This document shows, piece after piece, positions 1 to 9,093 of a stretch of 11,849 bases of DNA. This stretch comes from Pseudomonadota bacterium. Lineage in GTDB: Bacteria > Pseudomonadota > Alphaproteobacteria > Rhizobiales > Xanthobacteraceae. Made by a program: the position numbers and the translations under genes. The notes below the pieces were generated by a model that was given only the letters and a program-made list of their open reading frames with translations, searched no databases and had not been told where the DNA came from. Location of the stretch: positions 1 through 11,849 of the forward strand of contig JAEWFG010000090.1 in assembly GCA_023388935.1 (NCBI GenBank), given 5' to 3'. The first letter of the stretch is position 1. Every line of letters starts with the position of its first letter.

Positions 1-1059
1 GTCGTAGACGACGCCGACGCAGAGGAACAGCGCGCCCGAGACGATACCGTGCGAGATCATCTGGAACACGCCGCCGGCGACGCCCTGCATGGTGCCGGCG
101 AAGATGCCCATGGTGACGAAGCCCATATGCGCGACCGAGGAGTACGCGATCAGCTTCTTCATGTCCTCCTGCATCAGGGCCACCAACGAGGTGTAGATGA
201 TGGCAATGACCGAGAGCGTGAAGATCAGCGGCGCGAAGTCATGCGAGGCCAGCGGGAACATCGGCAGCGAGAAGCGCAGGAAGCCGTAGCCGCCCATCTT
301 CAGCAGGATCGCGGCGAGAACCACCGACCCTGCCGTCGGCGCCTCGACGTGTGCGTCGGGGAGCCAGGTGTGCACCGGCCACATCGGCATCTTCACCGCG
401 AAGGAGGCGAAGAAGGCGAGCCAGGCCCAGGTCTGCAACGACCGCGGCACGGCGGTGTGCATCAGGGTCGGGATGTCGGTGGTGCCGCCGTTCCAGTACA
501 GCGCCATGATGGCGAGCAGCATCAGGACCGAGCCGAGCAGCGTGTAAAGGAAGAACTTGAACGACGCATAGACCCGGCGCGGACCGCCCCAGACGCCGAT
601 GATCAGGAACATCGGGATCAGGCCGCCCTCGAAGAACAAATAGAACAGCACGAGATCGAGCGCCGAGAAGGTGCCGACCATCAGCGTTTCCAGGATCAGG
701 AACGCCATCATGTATTCGCGGACGCGGTTCGTGATCGCCTTCCAGCTCGCGATGATGCAGAACGGCATGATCGCGGTCGTCAGGATCACCAGCGGCAACG
801 AAATGCCGTCGACGCCCATGTGGTAGGTGATGCCGGTGGCGAGCCAGTTCGCCTTCTCGACGAACTGGAAGTCGGCGACCGTGGGATCGAAGCGCATCAC
901 GAGGATCACCGACACCGCAAAGGTGATCAGCGTGGTCCAGAGCGCGATCCAGCGCGAATTGCGCTTGGCCGCCTCGTCATCGCCGCGGCTGAGATAGACG
1001 ATCAGCGCCCCGACCAGCGGCAGGAACGTCGTGACCGAAAGGATGGGCCAGGTTGTCAT
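1..1059 (-). CDS. nuoM: NADH-quinone oxidoreductase subunit M (NuoM), 3' end beyond window
   Basis: Antiporter-like proton-pumping subunit of the complex I membrane arm. The first 353 residues are present with no stop before the left edge; family members run to about 500 residues, so roughly 150 are missing. The translation begins MTTWPILSVTTFLPLVGA and is strongly hydrophobic. Visible hallmarks are Glu144 in FFEGGLIPMF (the conserved TM5 glutamate), Lys223 in AVKMPMWPVHTWLPDAH (the TM7 lysine) and Lys254 in ILLKMGGYGFLRF (the TM8 lysine). These are the residues of the family's proton channel, and all are intact. The ATG follows the nuoL stop directly (TAAATG), with GGAG 8 nt upstream inside the last codons of nuoL. 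In related operons nuoN follows. Identification is secure; only the missing end is uncertain. Confidence 0.97.
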   Translation of the reverse strand, partial: MTTWPILSVTTFLPLVGALIVYLSRGDDEAAKRNSRWIALWTTLITFAVSVILVMRFDPTVADFQFVEKANWLATGITYHMGVDGISLPLVILTTAIMPFCIIASWKAITNRVREYMMAFLILETLMVGTFSALDLVLFYLFFEGGLIPMFLIIGVWGGPRRVYASFKFFLYTLLGSVLMLLAIMALYWNGGTTDIPTLMHTAVPRSLQTWAWLAFFASFAVKMPMWPVHTWLPDAHVEAPTAGSVVLAAILLKMGGYGFLRFSLPMFPLASHDFAPLIFTLSVIAIIYTSLVALMQEDMKKLIAYSSVAHMGFVTMGIFAGTMQGVAGGVFQMISHGIVSGALFLCVGVVYD

Positions 1060-3135
1060 TTACTGGCCTCCAAAGCCGAACATGAACCAGGTGATCAGGC
1101 CGGCGACACCGATCAGCATGGCGAATGCGTAGTGATAGAGATAGCCGGTCTGGATCTTCACGACGTTACGGGTGATGTCCAGGACGCGCGCGGAAATGCC
1201 GTCGGGCCCGCAGCCGTCGATGATGAAGCCGTCGCCCTTCTTCCAGAGCTGATAGCCGATCCACTTCGCCGGACGGACGAAGATGACCTCGTAGAGCTCG
1301 TCGAAGTACCATTTGTTGAGCAGGAACCGGTACAGCATCGGCTGCGTGGTCGCGAGCTCGACCGGCAGGTCAGGCCGGCGGATGTAGAACAGGTACGACA
1401 CCAGGAAGCCCAACACCATCATCACCGTCGGCAGGAAGGCGATGCTTTCGGGGATGTGGTGCATCTCCTCGATGATGTGCGGGTTCATCTTCACGGATTC
1501 GCGGAAGAACTCCTCGATACCGTGACCGGCGAATAGCTCCTTGAACGGAAAGCCCGCGAAGATCGAGCCGACCGCGAGCACGCCGATCGGGATCAGCATC
1601 CACATCGGGGCCTCATGCGCGGCTTCGTAGTGATGCTCGTCATGCGGTTCGCCGTGGAAAGTCTTGAAGATCAGGCGCCAGGAGTAGAACGAGGTCAGGG
1701 CGGCGGCGATAATCGTCATCAGGAAGCCGTACACCGCGAGCGGATTGTGCGAGGCGTAGGCGGACTCGATGATCGCGTCCTTGGAGAAATAGCCGGCGGT
1801 CAACGGGAAGCCGGTCAGGGCCAGCGTGCCGACCACCATCACCCCGTAGGTGTAGGGGATCTTGCGCCAGAGGCCGCCCATTTTGCGGATGTCCTGCTCG
1901 TGATGCATCGCGTAGATCACCGAGCCGGAGCCCAGGAACAAGAGCGCCTTGAAGAAGGCGTGCGTGAACAGGTGGAATATGCCGACCGAATAAGCCCCTG
2001 CCCCCATCGCCACGAACATGTAGCCGAGCTGCGAACAGGTCGAGTACGCGACGATACGCTTGATGTCGTTCTGGACGAGGCCGACGGTCGCGGCGAAGAA
2101 CGCCGTGGTCGCGCCGAAGAACATCACGACGGCCTGGGCGGTCGGGGCGAGTTCGAACAGCGGCGACAGGCGCGCCACCATGAAGACGCCCGCGGTCACC
2201 ATGGTCGCGGCGTGGATCAGCGCGGAGACCGGGGTCGGGCCTTCCATCGCGTCCGGCAACCAGGTGTGCAGCAGGAACTGCGCCGACTTGCCCATCGCAC
2301 CCATGAACAACAGGAGGCAGGTCAGGGTCAGCGCGTCGGCGTGCCAGCCGAGGAAGTTGATGGTCTTGCCGGTGAGGCCGGGCGCGGCGTGGAAGATCGT
2401 CTCGAAATCGGTCGAGCCGACCAGCATGAAGACCGCAAAGATGCCGAGCTGGAAGCCGAAGTCGCCGACGCGGTTGACCACGAAGGCCTTGATCGCCGCC
2501 GCGTTCGCCGACGGCTTCTGGTACCAGAATCCGATCAGCAGGTAGCTGGCGAGACCCACACCTTCCCAGCCGAAGAACAGCTGCACGAGGTTGTCGGCCG
2601 TCACCAGCATCAGCATGGCGAAGGTGAACAGCGAGAGATAGCCGAAGAAACGCGGCCGGTACGGGTCCTCGTCCATGTAGCCGATGGAATAGAGGTGCAC
2701 GAGCGAGGACACGGTCGTCACGACAACCAGCATCACGGCGGTGAGCGTGTCGACCCGCAGCGCCCACCAGACCTGGAGGTCGCCGGAGAATATCCAGGGC
2801 AGGACCTGGATCCGGACGTCGTGGTGCATGAAGCCGACATCCACCAGCGTCATCCAGGACAGTGCCGCCGACACGAACAGCAGTGCGGTGGTGATCAGCT
2901 CGGCGGCGCGCGAGCCCGCCGCCGGCGGCTCGACCGGACCGTGGCCGTGGTCGTCGTGAGCGTGATCGTCCTGACCATGGCCGTCATGGGCGGCCGAGGC
3001 GTGCGCGCCATGACCGTGGTCGTCGTGATGCTCGACCGTGTCGCCCGAGGGGTTGCGGCCATGTGCGCCCACGATCGCGATCATGCCGGCGACAATGGCG
3101 CCCAGCAGAGGCAGAAAGACAATTGCCTGAACCAT
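1060..3135 (-). CDS. nuoL: NADH-quinone oxidoreductase subunit L (NuoL) with His-rich loop
   Basis: Distal antiporter-like proton pump of complex I, 691 residues with the start chosen here. Conserved residues visible include Glu191 in FFGWEGVGLASYLLIGFW, Asp225 in NRVGDFGF, Lys283 in MGAMGKSAQFLLHTWLPDAM, Lys396 in THAFFKALLFLGSG and Lys452 in LTAGYFSKDAI. They correspond to the E. coli channel residues Glu144, Asp178, Lys229, Lys342 and Lys399. The C-terminal part (about 600-691) fits the long lateral helix plus a final transmembrane helix. The first and second helices are separated by a 50-residue His/Asp-rich loop that is absent from E. coli NuoL. The ATG at 3135 gives the start MVQAIVFLPLLG, typical of the family. 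A TTG four codons upstream, overlapping the nuoK stop, is possible but sits directly against a GAAGGG and lacks spacing. The gap to nuoK is 8 nt. Confidence 0.97.
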   Translation of the reverse strand: MVQAIVFLPLLGAIVAGMIAIVGAHGRNPSGDTVEHHDDHGHGAHASAAHDGHGQDDHAHDDHGHGPVEPPAAGSRAAELITTALLFVSAALSWMTLVDVGFMHHDVRIQVLPWIFSGDLQVWWALRVDTLTAVMLVVVTTVSSLVHLYSIGYMDEDPYRPRFFGYLSLFTFAMLMLVTADNLVQLFFGWEGVGLASYLLIGFWYQKPSANAAAIKAFVVNRVGDFGFQLGIFAVFMLVGSTDFETIFHAAPGLTGKTINFLGWHADALTLTCLLLFMGAMGKSAQFLLHTWLPDAMEGPTPVSALIHAATMVTAGVFMVARLSPLFELAPTAQAVVMFFGATTAFFAATVGLVQNDIKRIVAYSTCSQLGYMFVAMGAGAYSVGIFHLFTHAFFKALLFLGSGSVIYAMHHEQDIRKMGGLWRKIPYTYGVMVVGTLALTGFPLTAGYFSKDAIIESAYASHNPLAVYGFLMTIIAAALTSFYSWRLIFKTFHGEPHDEHHYEAAHEAPMWMLIPIGVLAVGSIFAGFPFKELFAGHGIEEFFRESVKMNPHIIEEMHHIPESIAFLPTVMMVLGFLVSYLFYIRRPDLPVELATTQPMLYRFLLNKWYFDELYEVIFVRPAKWIGYQLWKKGDGFIIDGCGPDGISARVLDITRNVVKIQTGYLYHYAFAMLIGVAGLITWFMFGFGGQ
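1068..1071 (-). promoter_or_regulatory. Ribosome binding site of nuoM (inside nuoL)
   Basis: GGAG, 8 nt before the nuoM ATG, is formed by the Gly-Gly codons (GGA GGC) at the C-terminus of NuoL. The nuoL stop and nuoM start are contiguous (TAAATG), which favours re-initiation by the same ribosome. Confidence 0.75.
2941..3030 (-). repeat. His/Asp-rich coding segment with internal duplication, within nuoL
   Basis: This stretch encodes NuoL residues 36-65, with 11 His and 7 Asp in 30 residues, between the first two transmembrane helices. The heptapeptide HDDHGHG occurs at residues 37-43 and again at 60-66. At DNA level an exact 15-bp direct repeat, ccgtggtcgtcgtga, lies at 2945-2959 and 3014-3028, 69 bp (23 codons) apart and in the same frame. 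The pattern suggests growth of the loop by in-frame duplication. The composition resembles metal-binding loops, but no function is demonstrated. Confidence 0.85.
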
Positions 3136-3143
3136 GACCGAGC

Positions 3144-3452
3144 TCAACCCTTCATCAGATTGACGTCCTCAACCGCGATCGAGCCGCGGTTGCGGAAATA
3201 GACCACCAGGATGGCGAGACCGATCGCGGCTTCGGCGGCCGCAACGGTGAGCACCAAAAGCGCGAAGACCTGGCCGACGATGTCGCCGAGGAAGGTCGAG
3301 AACGCCACGAGGTTGATGTTGACCGAGAGCAGGATCAGCTCGATCGACATCAGGATGACGATGATGTTCTTGCGGTTCAGGAAGATGCCGAGGATCCCGA
3401 GCGTGAACAGGATCGCGCCGACGGCAAGATAGTGTCCGAGCCCGATCGTCAT
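3144..3452 (-). CDS. nuoK: NADH-quinone oxidoreductase subunit K (NuoK)
   Basis: Small membrane subunit of complex I, homologous to MrpC and mitochondrial ND4L. It has 102 residues and three predicted transmembrane helices. The two glutamates of the membrane charge pathway are present: Glu38 in MSIELILLSVN and Glu74 in AAAEAAIGLA, equivalent to E. coli Glu36 and Glu72. The start is the ATG at 3452 (MTIGLGHYLAVGAIL), which overlaps the nuoJ stop in the classic 4-nt ATGA arrangement and has GGAG 8 nt upstream. A GTG three codons earlier is in frame but lies inside that ribosome-binding region and would lengthen the conserved N-terminus. The length is normal for the family. Confidence 0.97.
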   Translation of the reverse strand: MTIGLGHYLAVGAILFTLGILGIFLNRKNIIVILMSIELILLSVNINLVAFSTFLGDIVGQVFALLVLTVAAAEAAIGLAILVVYFRNRGSIAVEDVNLMKG

Positions 3453-4087
3453 TTCACCCACTCCGCCGCATCAGAGTCCGAGAGCCCCTGCCCCGGCGCC
3501 ACCTTGCGCATCGCCATCGCCATTTCGGGCGTGCGCGCGTTCTGAACGTTGATGTCCTGCCGCTTGACGCTCGCCTTGTGGCGCAGCGTCAGCACGATGG
3601 CGCCGATCATGGCAACCAGCAGCACCATGCCCGCCAGCTGGAAGTAGTGGATGTACTTCGTATAGAGCACGAGCCCGAGCGCCTCGGTGTTCGAGACATT
3701 GGTCGGGATCGCCGCCGTGATCGTCTTGGCGACGCCGGGATTGATGACCCAGAAACCGACGGTGAGCAGCAGCTCGAACAGGAAGATGCCGCCGATCACC
3801 AGCCCGATCGGCAGGTACTCGATGAAGCCCTCGCGCAGCTCGGTGAAGTCGACGTCGAGCATCATGATCACGAACAGGAACAGCACCGCGACCGCGCCGA
3901 CATAGACGACGATCAGGATCATCGCGAGGAATTCGGCGCCCATCAGCACGAACAGGCCGGAGGCATTCACGAAGGCCAGGATCAGGTACAGCACGGAGTG
4001 CACGGGATTGCGCGAGACAATCACCATCACCGCCGAGGCGACGCAGACGCCGGCGAAGAGATAGAAGAAAAGCGCGGGAAGGATCAT
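3449..4087 (-). CDS. nuoJ: NADH-quinone oxidoreductase subunit J (NuoJ)
   Basis: Membrane subunit homologous to mitochondrial ND6, 212 residues with about five transmembrane helices. The most diagnostic part is the third helix around residues 60-80, VYVGAVAVLFLFVIMMLDVD. It carries Tyr62 and glycines at the position of the pi-bulge helix that changes shape during coupling; Glu52 lies just before it. The hydrophilic C-terminal tail (about 168-212) is variable in the family. The tail ends DAAEWVK, and its GCGGCGGAG codons double as the ribosome binding site of nuoK. The start ATG at 4087 follows the nuoI stop by 9 nt, with GAGG 7 nt upstream. Confidence 0.96.
   Translation of the reverse strand: MILPALFFYLFAGVCVASAVMVIVSRNPVHSVLYLILAFVNASGLFVLMGAEFLAMILIVVYVGAVAVLFLFVIMMLDVDFTELREGFIEYLPIGLVIGGIFLFELLLTVGFWVINPGVAKTITAAIPTNVSNTEALGLVLYTKYIHYFQLAGMVLLVAMIGAIVLTLRHKASVKRQDINVQNARTPEMAMAMRKVAPGQGLSDSDAAEWVK
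3461..3464 (-). promoter_or_regulatory. Ribosome binding site of nuoK (inside nuoJ)
   Basis: GGAG, 8 nt before the ATG at 3452, is part of the GCG GCG GAG codons (Ala-Ala-Glu) near the end of nuoJ. It decides the nuoK start in favour of the ATG over the in-frame GTG at 3461, which lies within the site. Confidence 0.75.
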
Positions 4088-4096
4088 GCCCTCACC

Positions 4097-4591
4097 TCAC
4101 CGGTACGGCGCGTCGAGCTCGATCGCTTTCGCGATCTCGCGTTCCCAGCGGTCGCCATTGGCGAGCAGCTTGGCCTTGTCATAAAAAAGTTCCTCGCGGG
4201 TCTCGGTCGCGAACTCGAAGTTCGGACCTTCGACGATGGCGTCGACCGGACAGGCCTCCTGGCAGAGGCCGCAATAGATGCACTTCACCATATCGATGTC
4301 GTAGCGCACGGTACGGCGGGTGCCGTCGTTGCGGCGCGGGCCGGCTTCGATGGTGATGGCCTGCGCCGGGCAGATGGCTTCGCACAGCTTGCAGGCGATG
4401 CAGCGCTCTTCGCCGTTGGGATAGCGGCGCAGTGCATGCTCGCCGCGGAAGCGCGGCGAGGTCGGCCCCTTCTCGAACGGATAGTTCAGCGTCGGCTTCG
4501 GCTGGAAGAAATAGCGCATGGCGAGAAAGAACGCCGAGACGAATTCCGACAGCAGAAGCGAGCGTGCAGTGGCGTTGATGTTGATACCCAT
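4097..4591 (-). CDS. nuoI: NADH-quinone oxidoreductase subunit I (NuoI), 2x[4Fe-4S] ferredoxin-like
   Basis: Peripheral-arm subunit (mitochondrial TYKY/NDUFS8) holding clusters N6a and N6b, which pass electrons from NuoG to NuoB. It has 164 residues. The two ferredoxin motifs are Cys64-Cys67-Cys70-Cys74 in CIACKLCEAICP and Cys104-Cys107-Cys110-Cys114 in CIYCGLCQEACP. In this fold the fourth cysteine of each motif serves the partner cluster. The N-terminal amphipathic segment (about 10-35, LLLSEFVSAFFLAMRYFF) anchors the subunit at the membrane. The reading frame stays open far upstream inside nuoH, but only the ATG at 4591 gives the conserved N-terminus; it has GAGG 6 nt upstream and sits 8 nt after the nuoH stop. 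Confidence 0.97.
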   Translation of the reverse strand: MGININATARSLLLSEFVSAFFLAMRYFFQPKPTLNYPFEKGPTSPRFRGEHALRRYPNGEERCIACKLCEAICPAQAITIEAGPRRNDGTRRTVRYDIDMVKCIYCGLCQEACPVDAIVEGPNFEFATETREELFYDKAKLLANGDRWEREIAKAIELDAPYR

Positions 4592-4599
4592 GACGGCCC

Positions 4600-5667
4600 T
4601 CACTTCGGCGCGATGCCGGCGAAATGCAGCACGCCAGCCACCACGATCACCATCGCGAGCGACAGCGGCAGGAACACCTTCCAGCCGAGGCGCATCAGTT
4701 GATCGTAGCGGTAGCGCGGCACGATCGCCTTCGCCATCGCGAACAGGAAGAACATGAAGAAGACTTTCAGCGCGAACCAGATGATTCCGAAAGCCGGCCA
4801 ATTGAACGGCGGCAGGTCGATCGGGGATAGCCAGCCTCCGAGGAACAGGATGGTGGCCATCGCGCACATGGTGACGATGGCGACATACTCGCCGAGCATG
4901 AACAGCAGGTACGGCGTCGAACCGTATTCGACCATGAAGCCAGCGACGAGCTCGGATTCCGCTTCGACGAGGTCGAAGGGCGGACGGTTGGTTTCCGCCA
5001 GCGCGGAGACGTAGAAGATCACGAACATCGGGAACAGCGGCCACACATACCAGTTCAGGATAGTGAGCTGCGGCAGCCCGATCAGGCTGGCCAGGCCGCG
5101 CGCATGCTGGGCCTCGACCACGGCCGTGAGGTTCAGCGTGCCGGCGCAGAGCAGCACCGTGATGATGAAGCCGATCGAGACCTCGTAGGACACCATCTGC
5201 GCCGCCGAGCGCAGCGCGGCCAGGAACGGGTATTTCGAGTTCGACGACCAGCCGGCCATGATGATGCCGTAGATCGACAGCGACGAGATCGCGAAGATGA
5301 AGAGGATACCGACATTGATGTCGGAGACCACCCAGCCGAGATTGGTCGGGATCACCGCCCAGGCCGCGAGCGCCAGCACGCACGACACCAGCGGCGCCAG
5401 CAGGAACACGCCCTTGTTGGCGCCGGACGGAATGATCGGTTCCTTCAGCACGAACTTCAACAGGTCGGCGAAGGACTGTAGCAGGCCCCAGGGACCGACC
5501 ACGTTCGGACCACGACGGATCTGCACCGCCGCCCAGATCTTGCGATCGGCGAGCAGGATGTAGGCGATCGCGACCAGCAGGACGACCAGCACCAGGACGC
5601 TCTCCGCGACCATAATGATCAGCGGCCAGAGGAACCCGGTCCAGAATGCGCTTTCGAAGAATTGCAT
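4600..5667 (-). CDS. nuoH: NADH-quinone oxidoreductase subunit H (NuoH)
   Basis: Membrane heel subunit homologous to mitochondrial ND1, 355 residues with about eight transmembrane helices. It forms much of the ubiquinone entry tunnel together with NuoD and NuoB. Family signatures are the first cytoplasmic loop RKIWAAVQIRRGPN (residues 42-55), FADLLKFVLKE (66-76), and the hallmark glutamate-rich loop ETNRPPFDLVEAESELVAGF (225-244). That loop connects the quinone site to the proton channel, and it is complete. The length matches alphaproteobacterial homologues. The gene starts 4 nt after the nuoG stop, using a GGAG that is part of the nuoG end. Confidence 0.97.
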   Translation of the reverse strand: MQFFESAFWTGFLWPLIIMVAESVLVLVVLLVAIAYILLADRKIWAAVQIRRGPNVVGPWGLLQSFADLLKFVLKEPIIPSGANKGVFLLAPLVSCVLALAAWAVIPTNLGWVVSDINVGILFIFAISSLSIYGIIMAGWSSNSKYPFLAALRSAAQMVSYEVSIGFIITVLLCAGTLNLTAVVEAQHARGLASLIGLPQLTILNWYVWPLFPMFVIFYVSALAETNRPPFDLVEAESELVAGFMVEYGSTPYLLFMLGEYVAIVTMCAMATILFLGGWLSPIDLPPFNWPAFGIIWFALKVFFMFFLFAMAKAIVPRYRYDQLMRLGWKVFLPLSLAMVIVVAGVLHFAGIAPK

Positions 5668-5671
5668 CAGC

Positions 5672-7747
5672 TCACTCCGCTGCGGTCAGCATCTGCCCGG
5701 AGGCAAGCCGCGAGCACTCCGCCATCACGGCCGACGCACGCGCAATTGGGTTGGTCAGGTAGAAGTCCTCGACGAGAGCCTTGAACGGCGCCTTCTCCGG
5801 CGTGCCGCCCTTCCCCGCCAGCTTCTTGATCTGGTCGGCCGAGCCCGGCTCGATCTGGTCGAGACGGATCAGATGCGGCACGGCCTTGAAGATCGCCTGG
5901 CGCAGGCCCGCAAGCGAGTCGTAGCCGAGCTTCTTGCCGAGCGCCTCCGACAGTGCGCGCACGATCGCCCAATCCTCGCGGGCTTCGCCCGGCGGGAACG
6001 CGGCGCGTCCGGTCATCTGCACGCGGCCTTCGGTGTTGACGTAAATCGCGGACTTCTCGGTGTAGGCGGCCGCCGGCAGGATCACGTCGGCGCGATGTGC
6101 GCCGCGATCGCCATGGGTGCCGATATAGACGACGAAGGTGCCGTCGGGCGCCTTGATCTCGTCGGCACCGAGCAGGAACAGCAGGTCGAGCGTGCCGGAC
6201 GTCGTCATCTGCGCCGCGTTCAGGCCACCCGCCGTGGCGGAGAAGCCGATATCGAGCGCGCCGACGCGCGAAGCGGTCTCGTGCAGCACGCCGAAGCCGT
6301 TCCAGCCGTCCTTCACCGCGCCGACATCGAGCGCGAGCTTGGCGGCGGCGGCGAGAATGGCGGCGCCGTCGTGACGCGAGGCTGCGCCCGCGCCGACCAG
6401 GATGATCGGGTGCTTGGCGTTCTTCAGCACGTCCATGAAGGAGTGCTTGCCGGCCGCGAGTTCGCCGAGCGTCTCGGTGCCTGCGCCGAGATGGTCATAG
6501 TCGTAGGTGAGATCGGGCTTGGCGCCGATCACACCGACCTTGAAGCCGCCGGCCCGCCACCGCTTGCGGATGCGGGCGTTGAACACGGCCGCCTCCTTGC
6601 GCGGATTGGCGCCGATGATGAGCAGCGCGTCGGCCTGCTCGACGCCGACGAGCGTCGGATTGAAGATGTAGGAGGCGCGGCCGAGCGCGGGATCGAAGGC
6701 GTCACCGCCCTGCACCGCCAGATTGCCCGAGCCGTACTTGGCCAGGAGGTCCTTCAGCGCGAACATCTCCTCGACGCCGGCAAGGTCGCCGGCGATCGCG
6801 CCGATGCGCTTGCCGTCGGTGCGCGCAGCCTTCGCGGCGATCGCGGCAAAGGCCTCGGGCCAGCTCGCCGCCCGCAGCTTGCCGGCCTCGCGGATATAGG
6901 GCCGGTCGAGGCGCTGGGTGCGCAGGCCGTCGACGATGTGACGGGTCTTGTCGGAGATCCACTCCTCGTTCACGGCCTCGTTGATACGCGGCAGCACGCG
7001 CATCACCTCACGGCCGCGGGTATCGACGCGGATCGCCGAGCCGAGGCCATCCATCACGTCGATCGACTGGGTCTTGCCGAGCTCCCAGGGGCGCGCCGCG
7101 AAAGCATAGGGCTTCGAGGTCAACGCACCGACCGGGCAGATGTCGACGAGGTTGCCCTGCAACTCCGACGTCAGCGCGTGCTCGAGATAGGTCGTGATCT
7201 CCATGTCCTCGCCGCGGCCGGTCGCGCCCATCTCGGGAGCGCCGGCGACTTCCGCCGAGAAGCGGACGCAACGCGTGCACTGGATGCAGCGGTTCATCGA
7301 GGTCTTGACCAGCGCGCCGAGATACTTGTCTTCGACCGCGCGCTTGTTCTCGGCGAAGCGGCTGGTGTCGACACCATAGCCCATCGCCTGGTCCTGAAGA
7401 TCGCACTCGCCGCCCTGATCGCAGATCGGGCAGTCCAGCGGATGGTTGATCAGCAGGAACTCCATCACGCCTTCGCGCGCCTTCTTCACCATCGGCGAAC
7501 GCGTGGAGATCTCCGGCGGCTCGCCCTTGGGGCCCGGACGACAGTCGCGCACGCCCCAGGCGCAGCTTGCGACCGGCTTCGGACCGCCCTTCACTTCGAC
7601 GAGACACATCCGGCAATTGCCGGCGATCGACAGCCGCTCGTGGTAGCAGAAGCGCGGAATCTCGGCGCCCGCGGCCTCGCATGCCTGCAGCAGCGTGTAC
7701 TCCGGCGGGACATCGATCTCTTTGCCGTCGATGATGAGCTTGGTCAT
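5672..7747 (-). CDS. nuoG: NADH-quinone oxidoreductase subunit G (NuoG)
   Basis: Largest peripheral-arm subunit (mitochondrial NDUFS1, 75 kDa), 691 residues, carrying electrons from NuoF toward NuoI. N-terminal [2Fe-2S] ligands (N1b) are Cys34, Cys45, Cys48 and Cys62. The His-Cys3 cluster N5 is His102, Cys106, Cys109 and Cys115 in HPLDCPICDQGGEC. N4 is Cys154, Cys157, Cys160 and Cys204. The rest (about 220-691) is the molybdopterin-oxidoreductase-like fold, catalytically inactive in this family. After Cys204 the only cysteine is Cys678, so the extra N7 cluster of the E. coli protein is absent, as in mitochondria. The start ATG at 7747 lies 5 nt after the nuoF stop with GGAG 8 nt upstream. The protein ends LTAAE. 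Confidence 0.97.
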   Translation of the reverse strand: MTKLIIDGKEIDVPPEYTLLQACEAAGAEIPRFCYHERLSIAGNCRMCLVEVKGGPKPVASCAWGVRDCRPGPKGEPPEISTRSPMVKKAREGVMEFLLINHPLDCPICDQGGECDLQDQAMGYGVDTSRFAENKRAVEDKYLGALVKTSMNRCIQCTRCVRFSAEVAGAPEMGATGRGEDMEITTYLEHALTSELQGNLVDICPVGALTSKPYAFAARPWELGKTQSIDVMDGLGSAIRVDTRGREVMRVLPRINEAVNEEWISDKTRHIVDGLRTQRLDRPYIREAGKLRAASWPEAFAAIAAKAARTDGKRIGAIAGDLAGVEEMFALKDLLAKYGSGNLAVQGGDAFDPALGRASYIFNPTLVGVEQADALLIIGANPRKEAAVFNARIRKRWRAGGFKVGVIGAKPDLTYDYDHLGAGTETLGELAAGKHSFMDVLKNAKHPIILVGAGAASRHDGAAILAAAAKLALDVGAVKDGWNGFGVLHETASRVGALDIGFSATAGGLNAAQMTTSGTLDLLFLLGADEIKAPDGTFVVYIGTHGDRGAHRADVILPAAAYTEKSAIYVNTEGRVQMTGRAAFPPGEAREDWAIVRALSEALGKKLGYDSLAGLRQAIFKAVPHLIRLDQIEPGSADQIKKLAGKGGTPEKAPFKALVEDFYLTNPIARASAVMAECSRLASGQMLTAAE
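5675..5678 (-). promoter_or_regulatory. Ribosome binding site of nuoH (inside nuoG)
   Basis: GGAG, 7 nt before the nuoH ATG, lies in the terminal GCA GCG GAG TGA of nuoG, so the last residues of NuoG (Ala-Ala-Glu) and the nuoH initiation signal share bases. Confidence 0.75.
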
Positions 7748-7752
7748 TTGTC

Positions 7753-9078
<1,326 letters not shown>

Positions 9079-9093
9079 TTCAGTGCTTTCCGA

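Noticed and set aside
49..1536. 495-codon plus-strand open frame
   Set aside because: It is antisense to nuoM and nuoL, has a low-complexity Asp/Glu/His/Arg-rich translation typical of the complement of GC3-biased genes, and no recognisable domain.
1615..3201. 528-codon plus-strand open frame antisense to nuoL
   Set aside because: Shadow of nuoL: translation is rich in Arg, Glu, His and Gln with no domain, and the sense strand is an unmistakable complex I subunit.
4592..5383. Upstream extension of the nuoI reading frame into nuoH
   Set aside because: The extra residues are Arg-rich nonsense out of frame with nuoH; the conserved NuoI N-terminus begins at the ATG at 4591.
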